NCBI GenBank assembly: GCA_003009795.1
Contig: PXPE01000001.1
Location: forward strand, 508,739-572,738
Length of the DNA: 64,000 nt
Reading direction: 5' to 3'
Origin: Nanohaloarchaea archaeon SW_7_43_1
GTDB taxonomy: Archaea; Nanohalarchaeota; Nanosalinia; Nanosalinales; Nanosalinaceae
The number at the start of each line of letters is the position of its first letter. The first letter of the stretch is position 1. Under the pieces are notes generated by a model. That model saw only the letters and a list, made by a program, of their open reading frames with translations, ran no database searches and was not told the DNA's origin. The position numbers and the translations under genes were made by a program. Below are positions 17,118 to 26,836 of this stretch, in pieces.

Positions 17118-17414
17118 TTAAATTCCAAGCCTTCCTTCCAGGATCTTATTCACTACGTTCTCAGATACTTCCTTGAATTCGTCCGCTGTCTCATTGTATA
17201 CGAAAGCATCCAGTTCAACATCCTCTGAAGGATCGTAATTCGTGGTAAATGCATCGTAGAATGTTTCAGGTTTCCCATCAATATCTACTGCATAGAACTG
17301 TTCCCGGTATTCAATTATTTTGAACGAGTCAGGAAGATGATCAGAGTTTTCCGCGGTTTTTCTTACTTTGGTACGAGAGAATTCACTGTATTCGGTTTCA
17401 TCAACCTTAGACAT
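17118..17414 (-). CDS. Acidic hypothetical protein
   Basis: 98 residues, acidic, without Cys, signal peptide or membrane helix. The middle is predicted beta (FKIIEYREQFYAVDID, then VELDAFVYNE) and the end a helix. I do not recognise it. It lies between the lipase gene and the H2A-like gene on the same strand, with gaps of 25-30 bases on each side, so the three may share a transcript. Confidence 0.6.
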   Translation of the reverse strand: MSKVDETEYSEFSRTKVRKTAENSDHLPDSFKIIEYREQFYAVDIDGKPETFYDAFTTNYDPSEDVELDAFVYNETADEFKEVSENVVNKILEGRLGI

Positions 17415-17444
17415 TAAGTATCATTTATGTTTCAAACTTTATTT

Positions 17445-18380
17445 TTATTCGGTAACCGTGCGAGTCAATGAAACTGCGGAATCCTCAATGAATGATTTAA
17501 GGAAGTCGTCTTCGCTTTGAACATTTTCCTCATCTAAGTATTCAGCTATTTTCTTCCAAGCTTCATCATTGTAAAGCATTCCTAAATGTCCGGTCAGGAA
17601 GTCTTGTACTTCGGTCCGATGAAGTTCGGAACGAAGACCTGAATATCTCACCTTCCGGTTTCTAACCGTCGGGAGATCTTTCCAGTAATTCGGCTTTACA
17701 AGTTTCAATGGATTTTCAAGACTGTCTTTGAATAATCGTTTGTTGGTCTCGATTAAATCATCTGCTACACCAACACCTACTTTCATGAAACCAGCCGCTT
17801 TTTGTTCCATCTCCGTCTGAAAGCTTTCCCCTACTTCAATATTTGTGACATTACCGGATTCGGGAAGTTTTGCATTGTCGTAAGGTGAGATCATTGGATC
17901 GTCTTCTGTGTATATATTTAGATAGTTGACCTTTTCCGAGACACCGTCGCGGTTAAGATCCTGTATAAAATTGCTTCCGGTTGAGAGGTCTTTAGCGCCG
18001 TCGAAGAGAGCGCTGAATGGCTTTGCTATATCTGTTCCTTGGTGAGGAGTTCCAAATGTGATTAAGCTGTCAACCTGATCATCATATCCCAGTTCCTCCA
18101 TGAAGTAACGAGTGGTTAAACCACCCATCGAATGCCCGACAACAATGACTTCATCGTAGCCGTGTTTCTCAAGGCCCTCAACTTTCTCATCGATCTGATC
18201 CTGTAACTGGTTAGCGTACTTCTGAGGTGAGTCAACTGTCTTCAGAATACCGTCAAAACCTATTTCCTTGGTTTTGTAGCCCCAATTGTTGAATTTCTCT
18301 TCGACAGGACGCCACCAAGGTGTAAAGTAGTCATCGGCAAATCCATGCGCAATTACAGCTAACTTGTCTTCCTGAGACAC
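17445..18380 (-). CDS. Alpha/beta hydrolase (lipase/esterase-like)
   Basis: The N-terminal strand and loop KLAVIAHGF give the oxyanion hole, and VVGHSMGGL gives the nucleophile elbow with Ser84. FGTPHQG is typical of PGAP1-like and bacterial lipases. Candidate acid and base are an Asp in YTEDDPM and the His in LTGHLGM. With 311 residues, no signal peptide and an acidic C-terminus, it should be cytoplasmic. Lipid esters or thioesters are possible substrates; none can be fixed from sequence. Confidence 0.82.
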   Translation of the reverse strand: MSQEDKLAVIAHGFADDYFTPWWRPVEEKFNNWGYKTKEIGFDGILKTVDSPQKYANQLQDQIDEKVEGLEKHGYDEVIVVGHSMGGLTTRYFMEELGYDDQVDSLITFGTPHQGTDIAKPFSALFDGAKDLSTGSNFIQDLNRDGVSEKVNYLNIYTEDDPMISPYDNAKLPESGNVTNIEVGESFQTEMEQKAAGFMKVGVGVADDLIETNKRLFKDSLENPLKLVKPNYWKDLPTVRNRKVRYSGLRSELHRTEVQDFLTGHLGMLYNDEAWKKIAEYLDEENVQSEDDFLKSFIEDSAVSLTRTVTE

Positions 18381-18479
18381 ACCTAAAATTTGGATCTCTG
18401 AGTTAAAAATTTTCGGTCATAAAGGTTTTCAGCACTAGAATTCCGAACAGTTCTAAAGGATTGAACCCAATTATTAACT

Positions 18480-18995
18480 ATGATAACAGAGGAACTTGAG
18501 ACCGCATCATTCGGGATTGGATGTTTTTGGAGTGAGACAGAGTTTGGAAGGCTTGATGGTGTTAAAAAGACCCGAGTAGGATATTCGGGAGGAGAAAAAG
18601 ACGACCCGACCTACCAGGATATCGGAGATCATACAGAGACAGTTCAGTTAGATTACGATCCTGAAGAGATTAGCTATGAGGAGTTGCTGGATGTTTTCTG
18701 GAACTCTCATTCCCCAGTTGTAAAGAAAAAGCTGCAGTATAGATCAGTGATCTTCTACCACACAGATAAGCAGAAAAGGAAAGCAGAGGAAAGCTTGGAG
18801 AAGGAGGAAGAAAAAGCCGGTCCTTTGGAGACGGAAGTTGAACCTATGAAGAAGTTCTATGTCGCTGAGGATTACCACCAAAAGTATCATCTCAGGAACA
18901 GCAAAAGGTTCAAGCAGTTTGAAGATATGAGCGATGAGGAATTCCGGGAATGTAAGAAAGCTGCAAAAGTAAATGCTGAAGTAGCCGGAAAATAG
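18480..18995 (+). CDS. msrA: Cytoplasmic peptide-methionine (S)-S-oxide reductase MsrA
   Basis: A second MsrA without signal peptide. The active site is GIGCFWSE with Cys15; VGYSGG, DPTYQDIGDHTE and AEDYHQKYHLR follow in the usual order. The residue after Trp is Ser, unlike the exported copy (FWC), so resolving cysteines must come from elsewhere; one Cys is present near the C-terminus (ECKK). With 171 residues it is a normal one-domain MsrA. The ATG is preceded by an A/T-rich promoter stretch without strong Shine-Dalgarno sequence, as in leaderless archaeal genes. Confidence 0.93.
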   Translation: MITEELETASFGIGCFWSETEFGRLDGVKKTRVGYSGGEKDDPTYQDIGDHTETVQLDYDPEEISYEELLDVFWNSHSPVVKKKLQYRSVIFYHTDKQKRKAEESLEKEEEKAGPLETEVEPMKKFYVAEDYHQKYHLRNSKRFKQFEDMSDEEFRECKKAAKVNAEVAGK

Positions 18996-19019
18996 CGGCG
19001 CACACATTAATCCCGAACT

Positions 19020-19241
19020 TTTATAAAAGCCGGATTGTAATGTAGAGATATGAGTCTTACAGCCGTGACCTGGAAGAATATGTTCGAAAGGTCTATGAGG
19101 AGCTGTAAGGCTATCTTCTATAAGTCTTTCACCAATCTGAATATCCTGTATTTCTGATACAGGATAAGTAGGTTGGACAAACCTGACCTGGCTCACAACT
19201 CAGTGGGTCCCGGGTAAAAGGGTTCAACCGAAAAAATTCGG
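19020..19241 (+). ncRNA. Candidate structured noncoding RNA
   Basis: After a TATA box (TTTATAAAA, 19020-19028) four inverted repeats follow in 190 bases: an outer stem AGTCTTACAGC/GCTGTAAGGCT (19053-19063 with 19102-19112, one G-U) enclosing GACCT/AGGTC (19067-19071 with 19089-19093); a perfect 10-bp hairpin (19142-19151 with 19157-19166); AGGTT/AACCT (19170-19184); and CCGAA/TTCGG (19228-19241). The only plus-strand frame here is 35 codons. It does not match tRNA or the conserved SRP or RNase P blocks that I know. The strand is inferred from the TATA box. Confidence 0.35.
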
Positions 19242-19244
19242 ACA

Positions 19245-19473
19245 TATAGTTTCACAACGTGAAAGACCAATGCAAAACACTTCAAACAACGAATAGCGTC
19301 AGCTACATCCAAAAAAAGTCTGCCATCACACCAAACGGACGCCATCTCCACACCACAAAAACCCGGAAAACCAGCCAAGAGGTGACATTACAACCAAAAA
19401 CACTGAACACGAATTCGGACCAATCTCATTTCTCTTTATTATCCTTTTTATCTTTCCTCTCTAAACTTTCTGT
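19245..19473. other. Intergenic region before the sugar dehydrogenase
   Basis: About 230 bases with no convincing gene. The plus-strand frame beginning GTG at 19259 gives a Thr/Ser/Lys-rich peptide with a pyrimidine-derived end and does not look like a protein of this genome. A T-rich segment (19425-19465, CTCTTTATTATCCTTTTTA) precedes the next ATG and may contain its promoter. Confidence 0.4.
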
Positions 19474-20577
19474 ATGAAGACGAGAAACCTTGGCATAGTG
19501 GCAGTTTCTGTACTTTTACTGATGTCGGGAGCCTTGCTTTTCGATGATATCAAACGTTCCATCTTCGAGCCCACACCGACTGATCTAGAGAAAGGAGTAT
19601 CTGCAGAAAATGTCTCCTATACAGTAGAAGCGGAAAACCTGAGTGTTCCCTGGGATATAGAGTTTCTTCCGGATGATGATATGCTGGTAACTGAGAGACC
19701 AGGTTACTTACTCAGGATCGGCGGCATCAACGATACCTATGAGGTACCTGGGGTTCAGGAAGCAGGTGAAGGAGGACTTCTCGGAGTCACTTTACATCCC
19801 GATTTCCAGGAGAACCGGTACATCTATCTTTACCAGACAACTGAGACAGAGGAAGGGTTGACCAACCGGGTTGTCAGATACAGATTTAAGGACAACAAGG
19901 TTCAGGAACCTGAGACTATAATCGAAGGTCTTCCAGGCGCATTCTATCATGATGGTGGAAGGATTGACTTTGGACCTGAAGGATTTCTCTATGTAACAGT
20001 TGGGGACGCGACGGAGAAGCAGAAAGCCCAAGACACTTCAACTCTCCACGGCTCTATTTTGAGATTGAATCCGAATGGTTCAGTTCCCGAAAATCCTTTC
20101 GACAACGAAATCTATAGTTATGGCCACAGAAACTCGCAGGGTATCACATGGGATAATGAGGGAAGAATGTGGTCAACGGAGCATGGAGACTCTGGGACTG
20201 ATGAAATCAATATTATCGAAGAAGGGGCGAACTACGGATGGCCGAAGATCGAAGGTAATGAAACCCGGCAGGGAATGAAAGCCCCGGTAAAACACTCAGG
20301 CTTCGACGAGACTTGGGCGCCAGGAGGAGTGACTTACCTTGAAGAATCTCTTTACTTCACCGGTCTGAGAGGTCAGAGCCTATACCAGGCGGAACTGGAT
20401 GGGGAAAGTATTGTCTCCGTAAAAACTCATTTCCGGAACGACTTCGGAAGACTCAGAGATGTAACTGTCGGACCTGACGGAAGAATGTATATTACAACCA
20501 GCAACACCGACGGAAGAGGCGCGCCTCAGGAAAACGACGACAGGATAATCAGTTTTGACCCCGCTGAGCTCGAGTAA
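19474..20577 (+). CDS. PQQ-dependent soluble aldose sugar dehydrogenase-like protein
   Basis: A six-bladed beta-propeller of the GDH-B/YliI family, which oxidises aldose sugars with PQQ. Residues 5-25 are a signal peptide or anchor. Family motifs are visible: VPWDIEFLPDDDMLVTERPG, the catalytic-His block FYHDGGRIDFGPEGFLYV, SYGHRNSQG, EHGDSGTDEIN and NYGWP. At 367 residues it has normal length. PQQ genes are absent nearby, so the cofactor would have to come from other cells or from elsewhere in the genome. It stands alone, with the coiled-coil gene 41 bases downstream on the same strand. Confidence 0.88.
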   Translation: MKTRNLGIVAVSVLLLMSGALLFDDIKRSIFEPTPTDLEKGVSAENVSYTVEAENLSVPWDIEFLPDDDMLVTERPGYLLRIGGINDTYEVPGVQEAGEGGLLGVTLHPDFQENRYIYLYQTTETEEGLTNRVVRYRFKDNKVQEPETIIEGLPGAFYHDGGRIDFGPEGFLYVTVGDATEKQKAQDTSTLHGSILRLNPNGSVPENPFDNEIYSYGHRNSQGITWDNEGRMWSTEHGDSGTDEINIIEEGANYGWPKIEGNETRQGMKAPVKHSGFDETWAPGGVTYLEESLYFTGLRGQSLYQAELDGESIVSVKTHFRNDFGRLRDVTVGPDGRMYITTSNTDGRGAPQENDDRIISFDPAELE

Positions 20578-20618
20578 CTGGAAAATGTAATAAGTAAAGA
20601 GAAAGTAATCAGAAAATA

Positions 20619-21842
20619 ATGGTAGTAGTACTTGACAGGGTAAAAAACTATTTCTCGGATAGGGAGGAAGTGATCAAACTATTTGAGGCAACGAATTTCT
20701 ACCGAGAAGAGAACAGCGAAGGGATAGAAAGAGCTGAAAGGAAGTCGGAAAACCTTATGCGGGAAACCGATGAATTACTTGGGAAGTTTGAAGATTCTCT
20801 TGAAGAACTGAAAGGATACGAACATGAGAAAGGTATACAGGCGGTCGAAGATGTGGCTGATAATTTCTATACTACCAGAAAGAAGATGCTGAAAAGATTT
20901 GAAGATCCTGATGAAATCCGGGAGCATTCTAAGGAGTTCAACGAACTTGTTGAGGAGGTAAATGACGTGTCAAGGAAAGAAGGAGAGGTTCTGAAGTTCA
21001 TCGAGAAACAGTCCGGTGACCTTCCCGGTGTAATCCAGAAACTGGTCAATCACAGAGAGAACCTGGAGGAGTTCCTGGAAAAAGAATACTCCGCTGTAGA
21101 AATGGAGGAAGAACTGGAAGAAGTTCTGGAAGAAATCGATGAAAGAAGAAAAGAGATATCAAAACTGGAGAAAGAGATAAAGGACAGTACTGTCGAGAAT
21201 CTTGAGGAGAATCTGGATGAAGCCTGTGAGAATCTCAAAGAACTTGAAAACAGTGAAGGCTGGATGGAGAAAAAGAATAAACAGAACCGGATTGAGAAAC
21301 TTGAGGATGAACGAGACAGAATACTATCCGATCTATCAAAAGAGGTTTCAAGAACTGAAAGACCGGTGAAAAAGATTCTTTACTCGATCAAAAATGATGA
21401 AACCGAGTTCAGCTCAAACCATGAGAAACTGGAGAAGATGCTTGAAAGAAAGTTCAAACAACTTGAAGGCCTGGACCAAGTTCTTGAAGAGGCAGGCGAC
21501 CTGATGGAGGAAAAGGATATTGTCGACAAGGATAAACAGAAGAAGTTTGAGGAAGCCAGGGAAGAACTTTCCAGACTGGATGAGATAAAAGAGGATTTGA
21601 AACAAAAAGAACAGGAAATTGAGATACTGGAACAGGAACTTGAGGAAATGAGTATACAGGAAAGAGTAGAGAAACTGGAGAAAAAGATAGGGGAACTTGA
21701 GAACAGGATTGATGAAGCAGAAAGGGAGAAATCAAGAAATAGGAAACTTGTAGAGGATAAGAAAGAGGAGATTAAAGACAAAAGAAATAAAGTCAATTCT
21801 TTGATGGAAAAGAGTCTCGGATTTGAAGTCAAGCTGCGTTAA
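20619..21842 (+). CDS. Long coiled-coil protein
   Basis: 407 residues, almost entirely coiled coil from about residue 25 to 400, rich in Glu and Lys with heptad Leu/Ile (for example LEKKIGELENRIDEAEREK). No Walker A, zinc hook or membrane helix is visible, so it is not an SMC or Rad50 protein by itself. The stop overlaps the convergent Cas4-like gene by four bases. It could be a structural or bridging protein; any link to DNA defence comes only from position. Confidence 0.75.
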   Translation: MVVVLDRVKNYFSDREEVIKLFEATNFYREENSEGIERAERKSENLMRETDELLGKFEDSLEELKGYEHEKGIQAVEDVADNFYTTRKKMLKRFEDPDEIREHSKEFNELVEEVNDVSRKEGEVLKFIEKQSGDLPGVIQKLVNHRENLEEFLEKEYSAVEMEEELEEVLEEIDERRKEISKLEKEIKDSTVENLEENLDEACENLKELENSEGWMEKKNKQNRIEKLEDERDRILSDLSKEVSRTERPVKKILYSIKNDETEFSSNHEKLEKMLERKFKQLEGLDQVLEEAGDLMEEKDIVDKDKQKKFEEAREELSRLDEIKEDLKQKEQEIEILEQELEEMSIQERVEKLEKKIGELENRIDEAEREKSRNRKLVEDKKEEIKDKRNKVNSLMEKSLGFEVKLR

Positions 21843-22501
21843 TGTTCAGCATCGTTCCACCCACAGAAATCACAATCATTATCGTGATCGGGAATATCAC
21901 CTTCTAAAGTATTGACTGCGTCTTTCACCATTTTCTTGGCTTTCTTCATATCGACTTTCGTTCTTCTGATCTCAGTGTTGAAAACGAATTCTCCGCTTTC
22001 TGTAAACTTCTCTGGATAGAAATACAGGATCAAACCGTAGTCTGTAGTCTGATGACCGTTTTCCCTCAATATCAGGTTGTAGAGGTTGACCTGTCTACTG
22101 TAGTAATCCGGTACACCATTTTCTCCTTTCGGAGGATAGCCTCTGGTCTTATAATCCATAACCACAGTTTTGTTTCCATCTTTCAGAAGATCGTCTACAC
22201 CACCTCTCAAAATGAAATCTTGCTCCTCACTTCTCCATTTCGGTTCTCTTCGCCAATCCCTAGCCTTCTCTAGAAACTCCTTGTCTTTCAGTAGTTGAAG
22301 GTCGAGATCCTCCAGTTCCGGCGGAGCCTTTTCTTTGTCTCTGAAATGGTCAAAGTGGTTTTTCACCTTCTTATCAATACCTGAAGGCAAGGATGGAAAC
22401 GGACCGCTCGGTCGTTTTACTTTTCTGTTAACTCTCAACCAGAAACATCTTTTACATTCGAAAAACAGGTTCATCCGTGAAGGCGATATCTTGTAGGTCA
22501 T
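21839..22501 (-). CDS. Cas4/RecB-like PD-(D/E)xK nuclease with likely Fe-S cluster
   Basis: Nuclease motifs appear in order: GGVDDLL (the conserved Asp), VMDYKTRG (D-x-K) and RQVNLY (motif QxxxY-like). Cysteines bracket the domain: FFECKRCFW near residue 15-19 and DCDFCGW near the C-terminus, the arrangement that holds a 4Fe-4S cluster in Cas4 and AddB. At 220 residues it is the size of a stand-alone Cas4. No cas1, cas2 or CRISPR repeats are in the window, so a solo Cas4-like role in DNA repair or defence is more likely than spacer acquisition. It is divergent from the restriction-modification gene. Confidence 0.8.
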   Translation of the reverse strand: MTYKISPSRMNLFFECKRCFWLRVNRKVKRPSGPFPSLPSGIDKKVKNHFDHFRDKEKAPPELEDLDLQLLKDKEFLEKARDWRREPKWRSEEQDFILRGGVDDLLKDGNKTVVMDYKTRGYPPKGENGVPDYYSRQVNLYNLILRENGHQTTDYGLILYFYPEKFTESGEFVFNTEIRRTKVDMKKAKKMVKDAVNTLEGDIPDHDNDCDFCGWNDAEH

Positions 22502-22641
22502 GTAAATTTAGTTGTAACCGTCTATTTAAGAAGTGAACCAAACAATTCCGCTAGCTCCGGTACTGTGATAGATGGCAGAAAGTCCTGACACCTTGGTAAG
22601 GCCACTTCTGTAACTGAAGATCCAGTAGAAAACCTTCAGTA

Positions 22642-25107
22642 TTGGATAGAGCTGAGGAACAGAAAAACACCACATCCATACTTTGGACGGGAGAACCAGA
22701 AGAAAGTTTGAAAACAGTTCTCAGAGAATACATGTACAGAGGCCCGAAATTCTTGACGCAGGAACCGGAAACTCCATACAATAACAATTTGTTCTCAAAC
22801 CACTTCCTCAAGGAAAGATTGGAGAACCTTGAAGAGTGGAAACAAGCCGATGTAGAACAAGAATTTGAGGAATTACGGGAACTATGGGATGAAAAGAAGC
22901 GATACCTAAAGAACCAGCCCAATGAAGATAATACACAGGACGAGTGGATTGATGAGGTACTCAATATAATTGGACATAAGCAATGGAGTAACGAACCTAC
23001 AAAGACTATAGGGAACGGAAGAAACCTTAATCCAGACTACCTGTTCTTCAAAGACTTTGAGACTAGGCTGGACTCGGATGACAGTGAAAACGAATTCGAG
23101 GAAGGTTATCTAATCGGGGAAGCCAAGAAATACGGAAGAACACTTGACAAATCGATGGACAACCATGAGAACCCATCATTTCAGATCTTCAACTATGTAG
23201 ACCGGCTACGAACACCGTGGGGATTACTCACCAACGGAAAGAGATGGAGACTATACAGCTACGAAGACTGTGAAGCCGATGTCTTCTACGAAATCGATAT
23301 AGTAGAAAACATACTCAAAAAAAGTGACAGAGAAACAGCCTTACAGAACTTCAAACACTTCTACCTATTCTTCAGGAAGGAAAGCTTCCAACCAAGCCAG
23401 AACGGGTTCGTAGACCAAATATTCGAGGGATCGGAAAACTACTCTAGAGGCTTGGAAGATGACTTAGAAGACGATATCTATGCAGCCCTAGAGGTAACAG
23501 CCAGAGGATTCTTCGAAACCAATGATATAGAGAAAACAGAAGAGAACATAGAGGAAGTTCACAGAGCTTCACTCATTCTTCTCTACAGAATGTTGTTTAT
23601 CTTGAACGCTGAGAGCCGTGGACTCATGCCGATGGACGAGAAGAAGTACAGATTAAAACTCAGCCTCGAATACCTCAAAGGACAGCTGGAAGACGAAAAC
23701 AACGATGTCTTTAGCCAAGATACATGGGCTTGGGATAGAAGAATCCGACCGCTGTTTGAAGCTATTAACGAGGGAGAACAGTACGGCGAATTCAAGATCA
23801 CAGCCTACAATGGAGGGCTTTTCGATGAAGAAAAACATCCCTTCCTCGCCCAATATGAACTACAGGGAAACCACGTTAAAGACATAATGGAACTTCTCGC
23901 TCAATCCACTGACAAGGAAACAGAAGACAAGGTACTCGTAGACTACCGTGACCTCAACATCCGACACTTAGGAAGCGTATACGAAGGGCTACTAGAACAC
24001 GAACTACGGAAAGCTGAAGAGGATCTTGTATTAGAAAACGGAGAATGGAATTCAGCCTCAGACTCCAAAAAAGACCTCGAAGAGCTACCAAGAAAACAAA
24101 AAGTCAGAGAAGGCGAAGTATACCTTACCAACGAGTCCGATGAGAGAAAGGCTACAGGAAGTTATTATACTCCAGAGTATATCGTTGAATACATAGTAGA
24201 AAATACTGTAGGTCCGAAGGTAGAAGATAAGATAGAGGAAAGCGATTCAGAAGACCTACTCGATCATGTTCTGGACCTGAATATCTGTGATCCAGCTATG
24301 GGCTCAGGACACTTCCTAACCGAAGCCACCAGCTTCATCGCCCGAAGATTAATCGAACACGGAAAGATACCGGATGAAGAAGTAGAAGGAGAGAACGAAT
24401 TTGTATGGGTAAAGCGACAGGTCGTAAGCCACTGTATCTACGGAGTTGACATAAATCCTCTCGCAGTAGAACTCGGTAAATTATCACTCTGGATCGAAAC
24501 CATGGCTGAAGGAAAACCGCTATCCTTCCTCGACCACCACCTAAAAGTCGGAAACAGCTTAATTGGTTCTGACTTCGATGAGATCTTCTCACATCCTACA
24601 GAAACACAGAAAAGAGTTGACAGCGACAGATGGCAGTTCGTAGGCTCTCCAGAAGACCTGAAAAAACAGTTCCAAGAAGACTACAAGGAAATCGAGGAAA
24701 TGGAAGAAGACACTAAAGAAAAAGTCCATGAAAAGGAACAGGAGTATCAGGAATTCAAAAACTCCACACTATACACACAAATCCAACAACTCGCTAACAT
24801 CCACACAAGACAATTCTTTGAGGAGGAAGCTAACTCCAGTGACTACGAAGACTTCATCGTAAACATTGGCAAGGAAGAAAACGCCATGAAAACCATGGAC
24901 TGGTTCAAATCAGCCCAGAAAGACGCTGAAGACAGAAACTACTTCCACTGGCAACTAGAATTCCCAAAGGTATTCTTCAGCCAACAAAAAGGAAAAGCTG
25001 AGCAAAAAGAAAGTGGACACACACACACACACGATTTCTTCTACAGGCTTCGACGCAGTAATAGGAAACCCTCCATGGGTAAGCTTTGGTCTGAGAAATG
25101 CAGGTGA
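22642..25107 (+). pseudogene. Eco57I-like restriction-modification enzyme, 5' part, ends by frameshift at (AC)8
   Basis: This frame carries a PD-(D/E)xK-like nuclease domain near the N-terminus (NPDYLFF near residue 131, LIGEAKKYG near 159), a helical region, and the first half of an N6-adenine methyltransferase: TGSYYTPEYIVEYIV, the SAM motif DPAMGSGHFL near 550, and GVDINPLAVELGKLSLW. The last sensible residues are FHWQLEFPKVFF; the frame then runs through the AC tract and stops 25 codons later. The catalytic NPPW lies in the next frame. The start is uncertain: TTG at 22642 is the first codon available, and protein-like sequence also appears upstream in another frame. As written, the enzyme would be inactive. 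Confidence 0.85.
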
Positions 25108-26836
25108 ACTTCCAGATAATGTCGAGAACTACTATCGCCAATCCTATCCTAACTCTGCACAGTACAAGCTAAGTACTTACGCTATCTTTATGGATAGAGC
25201 ATTGCAAATATGCTCTGAAGACGGTTTTAACAGTTTTATAGTGCCAGATAGTTACTTGTTAGGCCAATACTTCGAAAAGATTAGGAAAAGAATTCTATCT
25301 AGCACCTCGGTTAAAGAAATAACTCTTATTTTGGAGGACTTTTGGGAAGATGCCACTACAGGTAGAAACACTGTTTACTGTTTTGAAAAAGGAAATGAAA
25401 CAGAGAATGAAATGAGAATTCAGGTTGCCCAAACGCTTGAAGAATTTGAGAACAATGACCAAAGAGGAACAGTGTATAGTCAGTCCTTCTTCAATAGCCG
25501 ACCTCTAAATAGATTCCACCTTTTCTTCGAAGATTCACAGAAGTCGTTTGTAGAAACTGTAGAAGGTGAATCAAGTAGAGTGATGAAAGATGACTTAGAT
25601 ATCAATACCGGAATGCGTTCAAGAACTACTCAAGATGAAATCAAGGGAGGAGAGAAGAAAGGAAAGAAATGGAAGAAAGGAATAATTTCCAGCGGTCAAG
25701 TTCTTCCTTACTCAGTGTCATATGGAGGAGATTATCTACATGCTGAAGGCGAAAAACTTTTCCATGGAGGCTGGGATCCTGATATAGTAGAACAAGACGA
25801 AAAGATTATGATTCGGCAGACGGGGGACAGAATCATTGCGGGATACGATGATAATCAACTTTATCATCTAAATAATACTCACTCAGCAGTAACTCGATCG
25901 GATGTTGAAGCGCCGGTGATGTTCTATGTATCCTATCTTAATTCCAGCTTGCTGTTCTCATACTATATTCTCACGACACTTGAATACGGCAGAACTATGG
26001 CTCAAACAGATATAGAAACTCTGGAAAAATTACCTTTGAAAGTTCCAGAAGAGCTGAATGATCTGAACTTTGACGAAGAGGATCTTTTAGAGAGTAGAAA
26101 AATCGATGATCTGAATCTCTCTGAAGATAAAATTCCAGCAGCTCTCTCAAAATTAGGATTTGAAATTAATGAGTTAAGAGAGGAATTGAATTCAATCAAT
26201 CTCAGCATCCTGGATTATCTTGGGAATTATTCTGACGGTAAAACTCTCGAAGACCTCTACACGCCGGTTGAAGGGCTTTCCGACAGAATTCTTAGTGATA
26301 CTTCTGCTGATCGTGATTCTTTGAAGATTGAAAGTGTTGAGTTTGAAGAGAGAAACGGTCAGTTAGTCTTGAAGGCTTCTGCTCGTTATAAGCCCGAAGA
26401 CAGTGGAGACATTGATGAAGATGAGTTGGACCAGTGGGGTTACTTTGAGACCGAGTTAGTGCCCGTAATGAGGTTTGATGTGGATGAGAAGTTGAAGCCT
26501 TTGATTGAGGAGTTTGTCAGTTTAGCTGTGGATGAGGCTGGCGGCTTCGCCAACTTCAGGGAGTCAGCTACAAAAACCAACTCTGTCGTCGACAGATTGG
26601 AAAAATTGACTTTGCCAAGACTAGAAGATGTAGAAGATGGACTTGAAAAATTCATTGAAAACAGGAAAGAAGCTGAAGAACTGGAAAAAGAGATTCAAGA
26701 GACTGACGAATTGATCGATGCAATCGTCTTCGATCTCTACGGTCTGACAGAGGAGGAAGTTAAGGTAGTATTAGACTCGTTGGATGTGGATGAGGATGAA
26801 AATAATTCTATCTTGGACAAATTTGGTGAAATTTGA
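25013..26836 (+). pseudogene. Eco57I-like restriction-modification enzyme, 3' part
   Basis: This frame continues the enzyme with GFDAVIGNPPW, the catalytic NPP[YWF] motif of N6-adenine methyltransferases, then the remaining methyltransferase fold, a target-recognition region and a C-terminal coiled coil. It is one base out of step with the upstream frame. A GTG at 25013 is the first start-like codon but lies beside the AC tract without a Shine-Dalgarno sequence, so separate expression is doubtful. Adding one AC unit, or removing two, joins both parts into about 1398 residues, the size of a single-chain type IIG enzyme. Its TGA overlaps the ATG of the next gene. Confidence 0.85.
25017..25032 (+). 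repeat. (AC)8 dinucleotide tract at the frameshift
   Basis: Eight perfect AC units lie exactly where the restriction-modification reading frame breaks, between the LEFPKVFF block and the GNPPW block. Eight units put the second half out of frame; nine or six would put it in frame. Slipped-strand mispairing at such tracts is the classic on/off switch of phase-variable restriction-modification genes. Confidence 0.9.

Noticed and set aside
19259-19477. 72-codon frame before the sugar dehydrogenase
   Set aside because: The peptide is low-complexity, Thr/Ser-rich and ends inside a T-rich promoter stretch; no homologue-like pattern.
21380-21832. Minus-strand Ser/Phe-rich frame of 150 codons
   Set aside because: It is the reverse image of the Glu/Lys-rich coiled-coil gene; Glu and Lys codons give Phe and Ser in reverse.
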